A stretch of DNA of 64,000 bases, from positions 44,633 through 108,632 of the forward strand of contig JAUJMU010000013.1 of NCBI GenBank assembly GCA_030446715.1, read 5' to 3'. Of the stretch, positions 18,992-28,903 are shown piece by piece (position 1 is the stretch's first letter; every line of letters begins with the position of its first letter). The DNA is from Cytophagales bacterium. Its GTDB lineage: Bacteria > Bacteroidota > Bacteroidia > Cytophagales > 172606-1. The position numbers and the translations under genes were made by a program. The notes under the pieces are model-generated. The model saw nothing but the letters and a program-made list of their open reading frames with translations, was not told the origin of the DNA and did no database searches.

Positions 18992-21058
18992 GTGTTTTCG
19001 TTTTATCACCGGGCAGCACTCAATTTACTGTTTTCACCGTTCCTGATGGGCAACCACTTTTGCCATGCTGATGCGATCCCCTTTCTCCAGTCGGGGGTAA
19101 TCTCTCAAAATGACAAGAATTTTTGCCCGCCGGACGGCTTGGTGAAGCTAAGCCTTTTGTTCGGAATACTGCTCTTTTTGCTACTTCCCTCCGCCGGCGC
19201 CAGTGCCCAGGCGTGCTTCGGCGCGAACATCACCCGGGGGTGCGCCCCGCTTACGGTCACTATTGACGATAAATGCGCCGCTCTCCTGGTCCCTTTTTAC
19301 AACTACGGCGACGGAACGGTATTTAATCCGAATGCTCCGGTTCCCGACCGGTTCCGGACTACGGCCAAAACCCATACGTATACCCGCCCGGGGATTTATA
19401 CCGTTACCCAATACGGCACCAAAATATCCGAACCAACCGGAGACTCCCTGCAAAAACCCAGATACATAGAAGTGCTGGCTATCCCGCCTCCGGCTTTTAC
19501 TGCCAATACCTGCTCCGGCCGCACCGTGCGGGTGCAGATCACCGACAATGTTTACGAGTCTTACCTGATTGACTTCGGCAACGGGGTTACCCAGACGGTT
19601 GGCCGGAATGCCGTGGCCAGCCAGACCTATCCGGATGTAACCGAACGCACCATCCGGGTGACGGGTCAGTACACGGTCGTACGCAGCGATCCCGGACCGG
19701 CTTTGTGCGGTGCGGGTGCAAGCGTTTCCGTTACCCCGGTTGCGGCCCTGCCCCGGCCGCAGATACTTGCCCTCCGGGTGCAGAATGCTACTTCGGCCCA
19801 GCTGATCTTTCAGGCGGAAGGGGGATTCAGCTACCGCATCGAGCAAAGGAATGCGGCAGGGGGGTTCGGGCCGGTCGCCACGTTCGAAAACACAACGGCG
19901 GGTCCCGTTACCCAGGTGATTGGTAATCTGGCAACTGCCAGTCAACCGTATACCTTCCGGGTAACGGCATTCGATGCGTGCGGCAACACACTTTCCTCCG
20001 AAGAAATAAGCACCATTGTACTGGGAGTAACTGCTGCCGACAGCCGGAACGAACTCCGCTGGCAGGTGAATGCCACGTCTGCCCTCAACCGCTTTGACGT
20101 TTTTTCCAACAACGCCCTGCGGGTTACTTCCGAAGCCGGACAGACAAACTATACCGATAATGAGGTACGATGCCCGGAACAGTACTGCTACCGGATTGAA
20201 GCTTCGTTTGCGGGCGGTGCGGTTTCGGCTTCGGATTTGGTTTGCGTCAACGCCACCTCCACCCGCCAGCCGCCGGCTTTGCAGAATCTGACCGTGACCG
20301 TCACGGACGGTCTGCCCGTACTCACGTGGACTGCTCCGAATACCGGCCGCAACGAGTATTTCATTACGCGTTCGGCCAACGGCGGCGCTTTTCAGCCCGT
20401 AGGCCGGATCACGGAAACAACTTTTACGGACCGCAATGCCCGTCCGGACGCGGCCGGTTATTGCTACCAGGTGACTTATCAGGATGCCTGCAACAACCTT
20501 TCGGCTTCGTCTGCCGAAATTTGCCCCGTCCGGCTGACCGTGCAGACCAGCGAAACCGGCAACGGCTTGAGCTGGTCGCCGTACCGCACGTGGCCCGGCG
20601 GAATAAACGGCTATACCGTCGAAAAAAGAACCGCTGCCGGACAGTTGCTGGGTACCCGCAACGCAGGCACAGCCACCGGTACCGTTGACGGGTTGGATAC
20701 GGTGAATCAGGTGGTCCTCTACCGGATACTGGTTACGGGCAACGGCCTGGTGGGCTATTCCAACGAAGTTGAGGTGCGCCGGCCCATCCGGATTTTTCTG
20801 CCCCAGGCCTTTACCCCCAACGGCGACCGGACAAATGACCGCCTCGTAGTGAAGGGCCTGTTTATCAGCCGCCTCCGGATGATAATCTACGACCGGTGGG
20901 GAAAAGCCGTATTTGCCAGTGATAACCGGGATACCGGCTGGGACGGCACCATCAACGGAGTGCCGGCCCCGGCCGGTACGTACGTATGCCTGATCAGTGC
21001 CACCGACCAGACGGGTGGGCAGACGACCCACCGCTTTGGGGTGCTGCTGATCCGCTGA
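18992..21058 (+). CDS. Large secreted protein with FN3/PKD-like domains and a T9SS (CHU_C) C-terminal domain
   Basis: The C-terminus (about residues 605-688) is a gliding-motility / CHU_C type domain: FLPQAFTPNGDRTNDRL, IYDRWGKAVFASDNRDTGWDG and PAGTYVCLI. This is the type B sorting signal of the type IX secretion system. A signal sequence (SLLFGILLFLLLPSAGASAQA) lies around residue 50-75, so the real start is probably downstream of 18,992, perhaps a GTG or TTG near 19,140. A PKD-like domain and several fibronectin-III-like repeats fill the middle. It is probably a surface or secreted adhesin-like protein. No catalytic motif is seen. Confidence 0.85.
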   Translation: MFSFYHRAALNLLFSPFLMGNHFCHADAIPFLQSGVISQNDKNFCPPDGLVKLSLLFGILLFLLLPSAGASAQACFGANITRGCAPLTVTIDDKCAALLVPFYNYGDGTVFNPNAPVPDRFRTTAKTHTYTRPGIYTVTQYGTKISEPTGDSLQKPRYIEVLAIPPPAFTANTCSGRTVRVQITDNVYESYLIDFGNGVTQTVGRNAVASQTYPDVTERTIRVTGQYTVVRSDPGPALCGAGASVSVTPVAALPRPQILALRVQNATSAQLIFQAEGGFSYRIEQRNAAGGFGPVATFENTTAGPVTQVIGNLATASQPYTFRVTAFDACGNTLSSEEISTIVLGVTAADSRNELRWQVNATSALNRFDVFSNNALRVTSEAGQTNYTDNEVRCPEQYCYRIEASFAGGAVSASDLVCVNATSTRQPPALQNLTVTVTDGLPVLTWTAPNTGRNEYFITRSANGGAFQPVGRITETTFTDRNARPDAAGYCYQVTYQDACNNLSASSAEICPVRLTVQTSETGNGLSWSPYRTWPGGINGYTVEKRTAAGQLLGTRNAGTATGTVDGLDTVNQVVLYRILVTGNGLVGYSNEVEVRRPIRIFLPQAFTPNGDRTNDRLVVKGLFISRLRMIIYDRWGKAVFASDNRDTGWDGTINGVPAPAGTYVCLISATDQTGGQTTHRFGVLLIR

Positions 21059-21160
21059 AGCCCGTTTTGGTGGTTTCACAAAAATTATGTCACTTGCCGC
21101 GGGGATGGCCCTGCAACGGCAACCGTTGCTTTCCGTTCCTCCACCAACCAACCTAAAGCT

Positions 21161-21496
21161 ATGTTTGATATGTCTAACATGTTTGGCCGCATCAAGGAGA
21201 TGCAGACCAAACTCAAGGAAGCCCAGGACAGTCTGGTTCACATACAGGCTTCCGCTGAAGCCGGCGCGGGCCTTGTAAAGGCAACCGTGAACGGTGCCCG
21301 CCAGATTGTAAAGCTTGAAATTGACAACGACCTGATCAAGCCCGACGATAAGGAGATGCTGCAGGACCTGGTAGTGGCGGCAGTAAACAAGGCGATGACC
21401 GAAGCCGACGCAAAAGGCAAGGAAGAACTGAAAAAAGCAACCCAGGGTTTTATGCCCAACATTCCCGGTCTCGATCTCAGCGGATTAGGCTTCTAG
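21161..21496 (+). CDS. ybaB: YbaB/EbfC nucleoid-associated protein
   Basis: The 111-residue protein matches the YbaB/EbfC family in length and pattern: MFGRIKEMQTKLKEAQ, a central VKATVNGARQIVKLEIDNDL strand pair, then DLVVAAVNKAMTEADAKGKEELKKATQG. YbaB dimers bind DNA as tweezers and often neighbour dnaX/recR, but here the next gene is a glycosyltransferase three bases downstream. Tight spacing suggests co-transcription. Confidence 0.92.
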   Translation: MFDMSNMFGRIKEMQTKLKEAQDSLVHIQASAEAGAGLVKATVNGARQIVKLEIDNDLIKPDDKEMLQDLVVAAVNKAMTEADAKGKEELKKATQGFMPNIPGLDLSGLGF

Positions 21497-21499
21497 TGA

Positions 21500-22483
21500 A
21501 TGCAAAGAACGGCGGTAGTTATTCTCAACTACAATACCATCTCTTACCTGCAGCAATTTCTTCCTTCTGTTCTGTCTTACAGTGGTGAAGCACAGATTGT
21601 GGTGACCGACAATGCCTCCACCGATGGCTCCGCCGCGTGGCTGACGGAGAACTTTCCACAGGTAAAGCTGATTTCCCTTTCCCGCAATGAAGGTTTCAGC
21701 CGGGGCTACAATCTCGCCCTCGGGCAGCTGGAAGCCGATTATTACGTACTGCTCAACTCCGACGTGGAGGTGACGCCGGGCTGGCTCCGGCCGCTCATTG
21801 CGCTGATGGACAGGGAGCCCGGTGTAGCAGCCTGCCAGCCGAAAATCAGATCGTTTGCGGAGAAGGGTTTATTTGAATACGCGGGTGCAGCCGGCGGGTT
21901 TCTGGACAAGTGGGGTTATCCTTTCTGCCGCGGCAGGATTTTTACTTCACCCGAAGCGGACCACGGACAATACGACGATGACTGCTCCATTGACTGGGCC
22001 ACTGGTGCCTGCATGGTCGTAAGGGCACGGACATTCCGGGAGGCAGGAGGTTTAGATGATGCCTTCTTCGCCCACATGGAAGAGATTGATCTTTGCTGGC
22101 GCCTGCGGAATATGGGCTACCGTATTATGTATTGCGGCAAAAGCACCGTATTCCACGTGGGGGGCGGAACGCTGAGCAAGGTTCATCCCCGTAAAACGTA
22201 CCTGAATTTCCGGAACGGGATTGTACTGCTCTACAAAAATCTGCCGCAGCGTCAACTGGTTGCGGTAATCTTTACGCGGCTGGTGCTTGACGGACTGGCC
22301 GCCTGCAAAATGCTGCTGTCCGATGGCCCGGCCCATTTTCTGGCGGTAATCCGGGCGCATTTTAGCTTCTACGGGAATTTTAGTGTGTGGGCGAAACAAA
22401 GAAAGACCGCTCAGCGTATTAGCGGTGGCTTAAACCAGGAGCCCCGGTTCAGGGGCAGCATTGTATGGCAATATTTTTTTTAA
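21500..22483 (+). CDS. Family 2 glycosyltransferase (rhamnosyltransferase-like)
   Basis: The 327-residue protein is a GT2 enzyme: VVILNYNTISYLQQFLPSV, VVTDNASTDGS, YYVLLNSDVEVTPGWL with the DxD-like metal site, then DWATGACMVVRARTF and FFAHMEEIDLCWRL. The second half has amphipathic helices typical of membrane-associated GT2 enzymes that build surface polysaccharide. The acceptor and sugar are unknown. It begins four bases after the ybaB stop. Confidence 0.88.
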   Translation: MQRTAVVILNYNTISYLQQFLPSVLSYSGEAQIVVTDNASTDGSAAWLTENFPQVKLISLSRNEGFSRGYNLALGQLEADYYVLLNSDVEVTPGWLRPLIALMDREPGVAACQPKIRSFAEKGLFEYAGAAGGFLDKWGYPFCRGRIFTSPEADHGQYDDDCSIDWATGACMVVRARTFREAGGLDDAFFAHMEEIDLCWRLRNMGYRIMYCGKSTVFHVGGGTLSKVHPRKTYLNFRNGIVLLYKNLPQRQLVAVIFTRLVLDGLAACKMLLSDGPAHFLAVIRAHFSFYGNFSVWAKQRKTAQRISGGLNQEPRFRGSIVWQYFF

Positions 22484-22883
22484 AAAAGAAAAAATTCAGC
22501 CAGCTACCGGCTCATCAATTCAGGGGAGTCAGAAATTCCATACAGTAGGATGATTATTGCGGCGCAGGTGTTTTCGCATATTTAACAGGAAAGCCATTGA
22601 CAGGTAGATGATTATGGGAGAACCAAATGTCAGAAACGAGGCATAGATGAAAATACACGGATGCTGCAGGTGGAAATACCCATAATCTGTCCGAGTCTGG
22701 TACAGACCCCGAAGGCATGTTTTTCGAGCACAAGTTTGATTTTTTGCATAATAACAACAAAATATACCAAAAATCGTTGAGGTTAGCGCAAGGCTTTTTA
22801 CGACGTCAACTAAAAAAGTGTTTACCAGATTGTAATTATATTAATTTAATCCTATTTTCGCAACTTAAACAATCCTCTAAACC
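22484..22883. other. Intergenic upstream of the OmpA/TPR gene
   Basis: A 400-base gap. A 68-codon minus-strand frame at 22,554-22,760 has no protein-like character and is not called. The last 100 bases are AT-rich and end in CCTATTTTCGCAAC about 30 bases before the next start, a plausible promoter area. Confidence 0.45.
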
Positions 22884-24683
22884 ATGAATCAGAACGGAAA
22901 GTTAATGTCAGCTATGATGTTCAGCGGTATAATCGTGCTCTCCGGCGGTTGCACCCTGAACAAAATGGTAAAACTGGCCAAGAAGCAGGAAACGGTGGTA
23001 ACGCCTAATCCGCTCGAAGTGCACGCCGACCAGGTGAAGTTTAACCTGGCAGCTACTTTGCCCCCGAAGATGCTGAAGAAAAAGACGACCTACACCGCCA
23101 ACGTTGATTACAAGTACGCCGACAAAAAGCAGAATGTAGGTACCGTTGTATTTGATGCTGCCGAATTTCCGAATGCCAAGAAAGAACAGCCCAAGAAAAA
23201 CCAGGATTTCACCTTCCCTTATGCAGATGACATGAAGCGGGGTGAACTGGTGATGCAGGGTGTGGCTGCCAAAGGCAAAAAGTCCAAGACTACTCCGGAA
23301 ATGGTACTTGCCCCCGGCATAATCACCACCTCCAGGCTATACAAGGAGCCTCAACTGGTGGCCTATTCCGAAACCGGCTATACCACTGAGCCCGAATTTG
23401 AGCCAACCAATGTTGCTTTCTTCTTCCCTCAGGGCAGTGCCCAGTTGCAGACCAGTGAAACACGCAGCAAGCGCGGCAAGTTCCTGGATGCCTTCATTGC
23501 GGAGAAGAACGTGACCAAAACGGTAACCGTTACCGGTACCCACTCTCCGGAAGGTGCTGAGCGGGTTAACTCCCGCTTATCCGAAAACCGGGCTGAAGCC
23601 ATCCAGAAGTACTACCGCAATAAGATGCGCAACTACAACTACCAGAATGCTGCCGACTCAGTAGAATTCGTATTGAAGCCTATCATCCAGGACTGGGCTC
23701 AGCTGAGAGATACGCTGGCGGCTACCGACGTTCTTACTGAAGAGCAGGAAAGCCAGGTTCTTGCCATCATTGATGGCGGTGGTGAATTCGAAGAGCAGGA
23801 AGACCAGTTGCACAGGCTGCCATTCTACAATAAACTGCTGAAGCAGGTCTACCCAAAACTGAGAACAGCCCAGACTGAAATCCTGACGCTGACTCCGAAG
23901 AAGCCTGATTCTGAAATCTCCGTACTTGCCCGCCAGATGGCTGAAGGCCGCGCTGATACCAACAACCTGCTGAACGACAAGGAAATTCTGCACGCTGCCA
24001 CCCTGACGCCTGATCTGGAAGAAAAAGGAGCCATCTACATGGCTGCCATGAAGCAGTATGGCAACGACTCCTGGAAGCCACACAATGACTTTGCTGCCGT
24101 GCAGCTGGAGATGGCCAAGAAGGCCAACGATCAGACCCGTCGTCAGCAACTGGCTGATGAGGCGCTGAATCACCTGCAGATTGCTGTTAAGATGCAGGAA
24201 ACTGCCGAAATCTATAACAACATGGCCGTAGCCTACACCATGAAAGGCAACCGTGAGCAAGCCATGCAGGCCCTCAACAAAGCTGCCGGCATGACCGGTG
24301 GTGAGCAGGTAACCAAGATGATCAACGCTGCCAAAGGGGTAAACCAGATCAAGGCTGCCCAGTACAGCGAAGCAGTAGCTACCCTTTCTCAGGCTGGCGA
24401 CTCTGCTGTGGTCCTTTACAACCGCGGTCTGGCCCAGATTCTTGCCGGCCAGGCTGATGCTGCCATGTCTACCCTTACCGAAGCCGCTTCCAGAGCCGGC
24501 AACGACGGTGACCTTTATTACCTGATGGCTATCGCTGCAGCCCGTTCACGGAACGAATCTGCGGTGATGACCAACCTGCAGCAGGCGATCCGCAACAACA
24601 GTGATCTGCGTGCCAGAGTCCTTGAAGATCTTGAGTTCCGGGCCTTCAGCAACTCAGATACATTCAGAAACGCAATCCGCTAA
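22884..24683 (+). CDS. Lipoprotein with OmpA-like domain and TPR repeats
   Basis: The 599-residue protein has a lipobox (IIVLSGGC). Around residues 170-260 it has an OmpA-like peptidoglycan-binding pattern (VAFFFPQGSAQL ... VTGTHSPEGAERVNSRLSENRAEAIQKYY), and from about residue 400 several tetratricopeptide units (AEIYNNMAVAYTMKGNREQAMQALNKA; AVVLYNRGLAQILAGQADAAMSTLTEA). This domain set is typical of outer-membrane assembly or envelope proteins in Bacteroidota, anchoring a partner-binding TPR scaffold to the cell wall. Its specific partner is unknown. Confidence 0.82.
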   Translation: MNQNGKLMSAMMFSGIIVLSGGCTLNKMVKLAKKQETVVTPNPLEVHADQVKFNLAATLPPKMLKKKTTYTANVDYKYADKKQNVGTVVFDAAEFPNAKKEQPKKNQDFTFPYADDMKRGELVMQGVAAKGKKSKTTPEMVLAPGIITTSRLYKEPQLVAYSETGYTTEPEFEPTNVAFFFPQGSAQLQTSETRSKRGKFLDAFIAEKNVTKTVTVTGTHSPEGAERVNSRLSENRAEAIQKYYRNKMRNYNYQNAADSVEFVLKPIIQDWAQLRDTLAATDVLTEEQESQVLAIIDGGGEFEEQEDQLHRLPFYNKLLKQVYPKLRTAQTEILTLTPKKPDSEISVLARQMAEGRADTNNLLNDKEILHAATLTPDLEEKGAIYMAAMKQYGNDSWKPHNDFAAVQLEMAKKANDQTRRQQLADEALNHLQIAVKMQETAEIYNNMAVAYTMKGNREQAMQALNKAAGMTGGEQVTKMINAAKGVNQIKAAQYSEAVATLSQAGDSAVVLYNRGLAQILAGQADAAMSTLTEAASRAGNDGDLYYLMAIAAARSRNESAVMTNLQQAIRNNSDLRARVLEDLEFRAFSNSDTFRNAIR

Positions 24684-24702
24684 CCGCATTTAGCCTTGCC
24701 GG

Positions 24703-24732
24703 AAAGCCTGTCCCAACGGACAGGCTTTTTTT
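24703..24732 (+). terminator. Intrinsic terminator
   Basis: AAGCCTGTCC pairs with GGACAGGCTT over a CAAC loop and is followed by a run of seven T, 20 bases after the OmpA/TPR gene. Confidence 0.88.
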
Positions 24733-24950
24733 ATTTGCTACCGGCAAAGAAAACGCTGATGAGAGGAAACCGCAGGCCGGAGGCAGGGAAACCCGCCCAA
24801 TACCTGTCTCTTCTCCGGACCCTGTCCGGCCAGCTTTTGGTAATTTATGAATACTCATTCGTAATTGTTTCCCGCCAGGCTTTCCTTTGGTAATCACCCC
24901 GGTTCTGTATAATTTTACCCACCCACAACCCATTATCAGCAATCCAATCC

Positions 24951-25928
24951 ATGAGAGAAATACCATTCAGAGAAGCGCTGCGGGAAGCTATATCTGAAGA
25001 AATGCGCCGCGACCCTTCTGTGTTCCTGATGGGAGAAGAAGTAGCCGAATACAATGGTGCCTATAAGGTAAGCCAGGGCATGCTGGACGAATTTGGTCCG
25101 GAGCGGGTCATTGACACGCCGATTGCCGAACTCGGCTTTGCCGGTATCGGAGTTGGTGCCGCCATGAACGGCCTGCGTCCCATTATTGAGTTCATGACCT
25201 ATAATTTTTCACTGGTGGCCATTGACCAGATCATCAACGGTGCTGCCAAGATGATGTCCATGTCCGGAGGTCAGTACCCGGTTCCCATCGTATTCCGCGG
25301 ACCAACCGGCAACGCGGGTATGCTGAGCTCGCAGCACTCCCAGAACTTCGAGAACTGGTACGCCAACACCCCCGGTCTGAAGGTCGTAGTGCCATCCAAT
25401 CCATATTACGCCAAAGGACTGCTCAAAACCTCCATCCGCGATGAGGACCCGGTGATTTTCATGGAGTCTGAACTGATGTATTCTGACAAAGGCCAGGTGC
25501 CGGAAGAAGAATACCTGATTCCGATCGGCAAAGCCTACGTGGAAAGAGAAGGTACTGACGTAACCATCGTGTCTTTTGGCAAGATGATGAAGGTTGCCTT
25601 CGCCGCTGCTCAGGAGCTGGAAAAAGACGGTGTTTCGGCGGAAGTGATTGACCTTTGCTCCGTACGGCCGATTGACTACGCCACCATTGTGGAGTCGGTC
25701 AGGAAAACGAATCGTCTCGTAGTGGTGGAAGAGGCCTGGCCGCTGGCGGCTATATCCTCCGAAATTACTTACCACGTGCAGCGTTACGCATTTGACTATC
25801 TGGATGCGCCCATCCGCCGCGTCAACAGCCTGGACCTGCCTCTCCCCTACGCCCCCACGCTGATTGAAGCTGTACTGCCGAACGTAAAGCGTACGCTGGA
25901 AGCTGTCAATGCAGTGATGTACCGATAA
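24951..25928 (+). CDS. pdhB: Pyruvate dehydrogenase E1 component, beta subunit
   Basis: The 325-residue protein is a full-length E1 beta subunit: REIPFREALREAISEEMRRD, FLMGEEVAEYNGAYKVSQG, the DTPIAELGFAGIGVGAA thiamine-diphosphate-binding glutamate, and SSQHSQNFENWY. The C-terminal half is the usual transketolase C domain (VIDLCSVRPIDYATIVESV). With the alpha subunit (not in this window) it decarboxylates pyruvate and passes the acetyl group to E2. It stands as a single gene between two terminators. Confidence 0.95.
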   Translation: MREIPFREALREAISEEMRRDPSVFLMGEEVAEYNGAYKVSQGMLDEFGPERVIDTPIAELGFAGIGVGAAMNGLRPIIEFMTYNFSLVAIDQIINGAAKMMSMSGGQYPVPIVFRGPTGNAGMLSSQHSQNFENWYANTPGLKVVVPSNPYYAKGLLKTSIRDEDPVIFMESELMYSDKGQVPEEEYLIPIGKAYVEREGTDVTIVSFGKMMKVAFAAAQELEKDGVSAEVIDLCSVRPIDYATIVESVRKTNRLVVVEEAWPLAAISSEITYHVQRYAFDYLDAPIRRVNSLDLPLPYAPTLIEAVLPNVKRTLEAVNAVMYR

Positions 25929-25993
25929 GCAGCTGCGCAGCTGTTTACCGCTCCGGGGTGATAGAAAACAAAACCTTCATTTCCTCCAAAAGC

Positions 25994-26035
25994 AAAGCGG
26001 GTCAGCCCTTTCAGGCGCTGACCCGCTTTGTTTCA
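25994..26035. terminator. Bidirectional terminator between pdhB and the M48 gene
   Basis: AAAGCGGGTCAGC (25,994-26,006) pairs perfectly with GCTGACCCGCTTT (26,017-26,029). It lies between two convergent genes and could end both. Confidence 0.85.
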
Positions 26036-26049
26036 GATGCACAAGAAAG

Positions 26050-27513
26050 TTATTTTCTCAGATCACCTTCCAGTACCTTGACCAGTGTGCCTTGTTCTAC
26101 GCGGTCAGTCAGCTCCATGCCGTTCAGGATAGCCAGTTCCTTCATCTGGTCGTCCCTCACCTGGTAATCGCGCAGGACCTGAGCCAGGGCGCTGTTTTGC
26201 CGGGCCGGTTTTACCCGGATACGGGCCGGCTGCCGGTTTATTTTTGACTGGTCAGTCAGCGGGGCAAAGCGCGTAATGACGGCGCTGAAGGAAGGGGCGA
26301 TGTTACTGAAGTTCTTCACCGTGGTCACCCCCATGAAATTGTAGATGTTGCCGCCGTGCTCGATCAGGTAGATCATCGCCCGGATTGGCGATTGCTGCTG
26401 CTGTTGCTGCTGCTGTTGTTGTTGCTGGTCGGCAATGATGGCAATGGCTGGCAATCCGTTTACAGTTTCGCGTTTCGACTCCACCGGGTTCAGCTTGTAT
26501 TGCTGCAGGAGATTCTGGGCGGCTTCATCCAGCGACTTGCCGGGTGCCAGTGTCAGCACCATCAGCGCATTGCCATCTTTCGGGGCCATCTGCACCTGCT
26601 GCGGGGTGTTCTGGAAAGTCCATCCTTTAGGAACCGGAAACTGAAACTTCAATACCGGATGGTAAAAAACGCTGTTCTCCACGAATCCCTGTTTCGGATC
26701 TTCGCCGTACACCATACCATCGATCATCTTCAGGTAGTTGTTGCGGTTTACCTTCAGGTCAGTGGCGTTTACCTGCTGCTTCCATTCGGCAGCCAGTTTC
26801 TGCACGGCCTTGTAACGGTCACCCGGGTTAGGGTGGGTGGATAAAAATGAGGGCACGCTCTCGGCTTCTGTTTGTTTGCTGGCCCGTTCCAGCGTAAGGA
26901 AGAACTCAGCCATTTCTTCGGCATCGTAGCCGATTTTGGTGGAATACTCGACACCGAGCCGGTCAGATTCCCGCTCCGCGTCCCGGCCAAATTTCAGAAA
27001 CAGTAACCCCAGACCCTGCTGGGCTGCCTGGCCGAACTGCGCCAGTTGCGGCGATACCACCATACCGGCAATGAGTCCCAACTGGGCCAGCATGGCTCTG
27101 CTTTGCTGTTTGGCCGAATGCCGGGCCGTGATGTGCCCGATTTCGTGCCCCAGCACCCCGGCAAACTCAGCTTCGTTATTGAAATGAGCCATAATGCCGC
27201 GGGTAAAATAAACGTAGCCGCCCGGCACCGCAAAGGCATTGATGATCGGTGAATCCACTATTTTGAACTCGTACTTAAGTTCATCCCGGTGCGAAATGGC
27301 AGCCATCTGCTGGCCTTTTTCGCTGATAAACTGCTGTAAGGCTTTGTCTTCGTACAGGCCAAACATAGCAACGATTTCAGGATCGGACTGCTGACCAATC
27401 GCCACTTCCTGCTCCGTGGACATCAGCATCACCTCCCGTTTGCCGGTCACCGGGTTTTTTGCGCAGGAATTGAAGAGCAGAAAGGAAAGACTAAAAATAA
27501 GTATCTTTTTCAT
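26050..27513 (-). CDS. M48 family metalloprotease lipoprotein
   Basis: The 487-residue protein has a lipoprotein signal (MKKILIFSLSFLLFNSC) and the zinc motif in FAGVLGHEIGHITARHSAKQ, with the third ligand in ERESDRLGVEY. The central part resembles BepA/YfgC-type periplasmic proteases that watch over outer-membrane protein assembly. The C-terminal region, with the run of twelve glutamines and the basic KVKPARQN stretch, is a lineage-specific extension. The last 50 residues resemble the end of YfgC-type proteins (MELTDRVEQGTLVKVLEG). Confidence 0.9.
   Translation of the reverse strand: MKKILIFSLSFLLFNSCAKNPVTGKREVMLMSTEQEVAIGQQSDPEIVAMFGLYEDKALQQFISEKGQQMAAISHRDELKYEFKIVDSPIINAFAVPGGYVYFTRGIMAHFNNEAEFAGVLGHEIGHITARHSAKQQSRAMLAQLGLIAGMVVSPQLAQFGQAAQQGLGLLFLKFGRDAERESDRLGVEYSTKIGYDAEEMAEFFLTLERASKQTEAESVPSFLSTHPNPGDRYKAVQKLAAEWKQQVNATDLKVNRNNYLKMIDGMVYGEDPKQGFVENSVFYHPVLKFQFPVPKGWTFQNTPQQVQMAPKDGNALMVLTLAPGKSLDEAAQNLLQQYKLNPVESKRETVNGLPAIAIIADQQQQQQQQQQQQSPIRAMIYLIEHGGNIYNFMGVTTVKNFSNIAPSFSAVITRFAPLTDQSKINRQPARIRVKPARQNSALAQVLRDYQVRDDQMKELAILNGMELTDRVEQGTLVKVLEGDLRK
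26392..26427 (-). repeat. CAG/CAA tract coding twelve glutamines
   Basis: Twelve consecutive CAA and CAG codons lie within the M48 protease gene, between IIAD and SPIRAM. A polyglutamine tract this long is unusual in bacteria and sits outside the protease domain. Confidence 0.9.
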
Positions 27514-27709
27514 GGGTGTCTCAGGTTTGATTTGAGCGGGCAGCTTTCAGCCTGCCCCGACTCCCTTTACAGCAAGGATAGTACCGATTTGAACGGCACG
27601 GCCTGATAATAGTTGTAGCGGAGTTATTGTGCTGTAAATCTGCCTGTTAGAACAACTTAATAATTTCCGTACGACCCATTGTTCCATGCTCTGGAGGAAA
27701 ATGGCATAG

Positions 27710-28483
27710 TCATAAATACGTATCCTTCATGCCGGGCGACTCAAAAATGCGGGTCCGGAAAAACTGGTCCAGCGTCATACCTGACAACACTTCCACCAGA
27801 TACCCGGGCACGTCAGTATTCAGGCCATAGGTCCACTTCTCACCGGGCTGGTGGACGAGGAGCAGCGCCGCAAGCGCATTCATAGCATCGGCCAGTTTAT
27901 CGTTTGGCGTTCCGATGCCACTGGAAATTTTCGCTTTGGCGTAAATGGCATTGGCCTCTTTGGTGCCGATGGTCGGGTAGCTGATCCCCGAAGTGTGGGT
28001 AAGCAGCTGGCGGATGGTGATTTCGGACCTGGCCGGCAGGGTGGTGTAAGAGGAATCCTTTTCGTTGAACTTGTCGGGCACCTTCGGGTTCCGAAAGGCG
28101 GGAATGTACCGGGAAACCGGCTCATCGGGCAGAAAGCGGCCTTCTTCAAACAGCATCATTGCCGCCACGCTGGTAACGGCCTTTGTCTGCGAGGCAATCC
28201 GGAAAATGGCGTCCCGCTTCAGCGGCGTGCGGGCCTCTCCATCATCCTGCCCGAAAGCCTTGTGGTAATCGATTTTACCGTTGCGGGCAACCAGTGCCAC
28301 GGCACCGGGAATTTTTTTCTCCTCAACATACTCCCCGATCACGCGGTCAAGGCGGGTCAGGCGGTCGGGGCTGAAGCCGGCACTTTCGGGTTTGGCTTCG
28401 GTAAGTGCGGGGCGCTGGGGAGCCAGCGCCAGCGCGAAGCCGGTCAGCAGGAGGAAAAGTAAGTTCAGTAGTGGTTCTTTCAT
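27710..28483 (-). pseudogene. Serine hydrolase (class C beta-lactamase fold), C-terminally truncated
   Basis: The 257-residue product has a signal peptide and the N-terminal two thirds of a beta-lactamase/DD-peptidase fold: the SxxK motif in IASQTKAVTSVAAMMLFEEG, the YxN motif in KWTYGLNTDVPGYLVEVL, and LLTHTSGISY. It stops at GMKDTYL, where intact relatives run on for some 120 residues including the third catalytic motif. Directly after the stop the same strand reads DYAIFLQSM, in another frame, like a segment that normally lies further along. An internal deletion is therefore likely. Confidence 0.75.
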
Positions 28484-28776
28484 AAAAAATGGCAGACAAA
28501 TGCAACTGTAAGTAATAGGAAAAGGGGCTTCTTTTCAAGAGGAGGGAGAAAAATCAGGCGGAAAGTGCCCAAGGGGGGGAATTCGCTGCTTCACAAGCAC
28601 CGGCGAAACTATCTCCGGAAGGCGCAGGTATTACCGGGACTGTTATAAGCGCCTTTGCCAGAATTCCATTAAAGCGTGGATGCTTGAATTAGTTTCGGTA
28701 TTATCGGTATCTTTCCTGATAAACCTGAACAGGTGATTATATTGTTATGGTAATGCTAAGTAATAAAACAATTTTG

Positions 28777-28865
28777 AATTATAGATTCTGAATTTTGAAT
28801 GGACATGATAAAACACTGTATGCGAGAGGTTTTAATTTAAAATTAAAAATTCAGAATCTATAATT
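28777..28865. repeat. AT-rich inverted repeat, dispersed (copy 1)
   Basis: AATTATAGATTCTGAATTTT (28,777-28,796) and its exact reverse complement (28,846-28,865) flank a core reading GAATGG.CATGAT..., then ACACTGTATGCGAGAGGTTT. The same core, with shorter arms, returns at 31,328-31,399. It lies just upstream of the toxin-antitoxin genes. Confidence 0.7.
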
Positions 28866-28903
28866 TAATTCTGGTCTGATACTTATTGTAAAGCAGAAAG
28901 TAT

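Noticed and set aside
22554..22760. 68-codon minus-strand frame in the gap before the OmpA/TPR gene
   Set aside because: Composition is rich in Ser, Pro and Cys without any domain pattern, and it lies in a probable promoter region.
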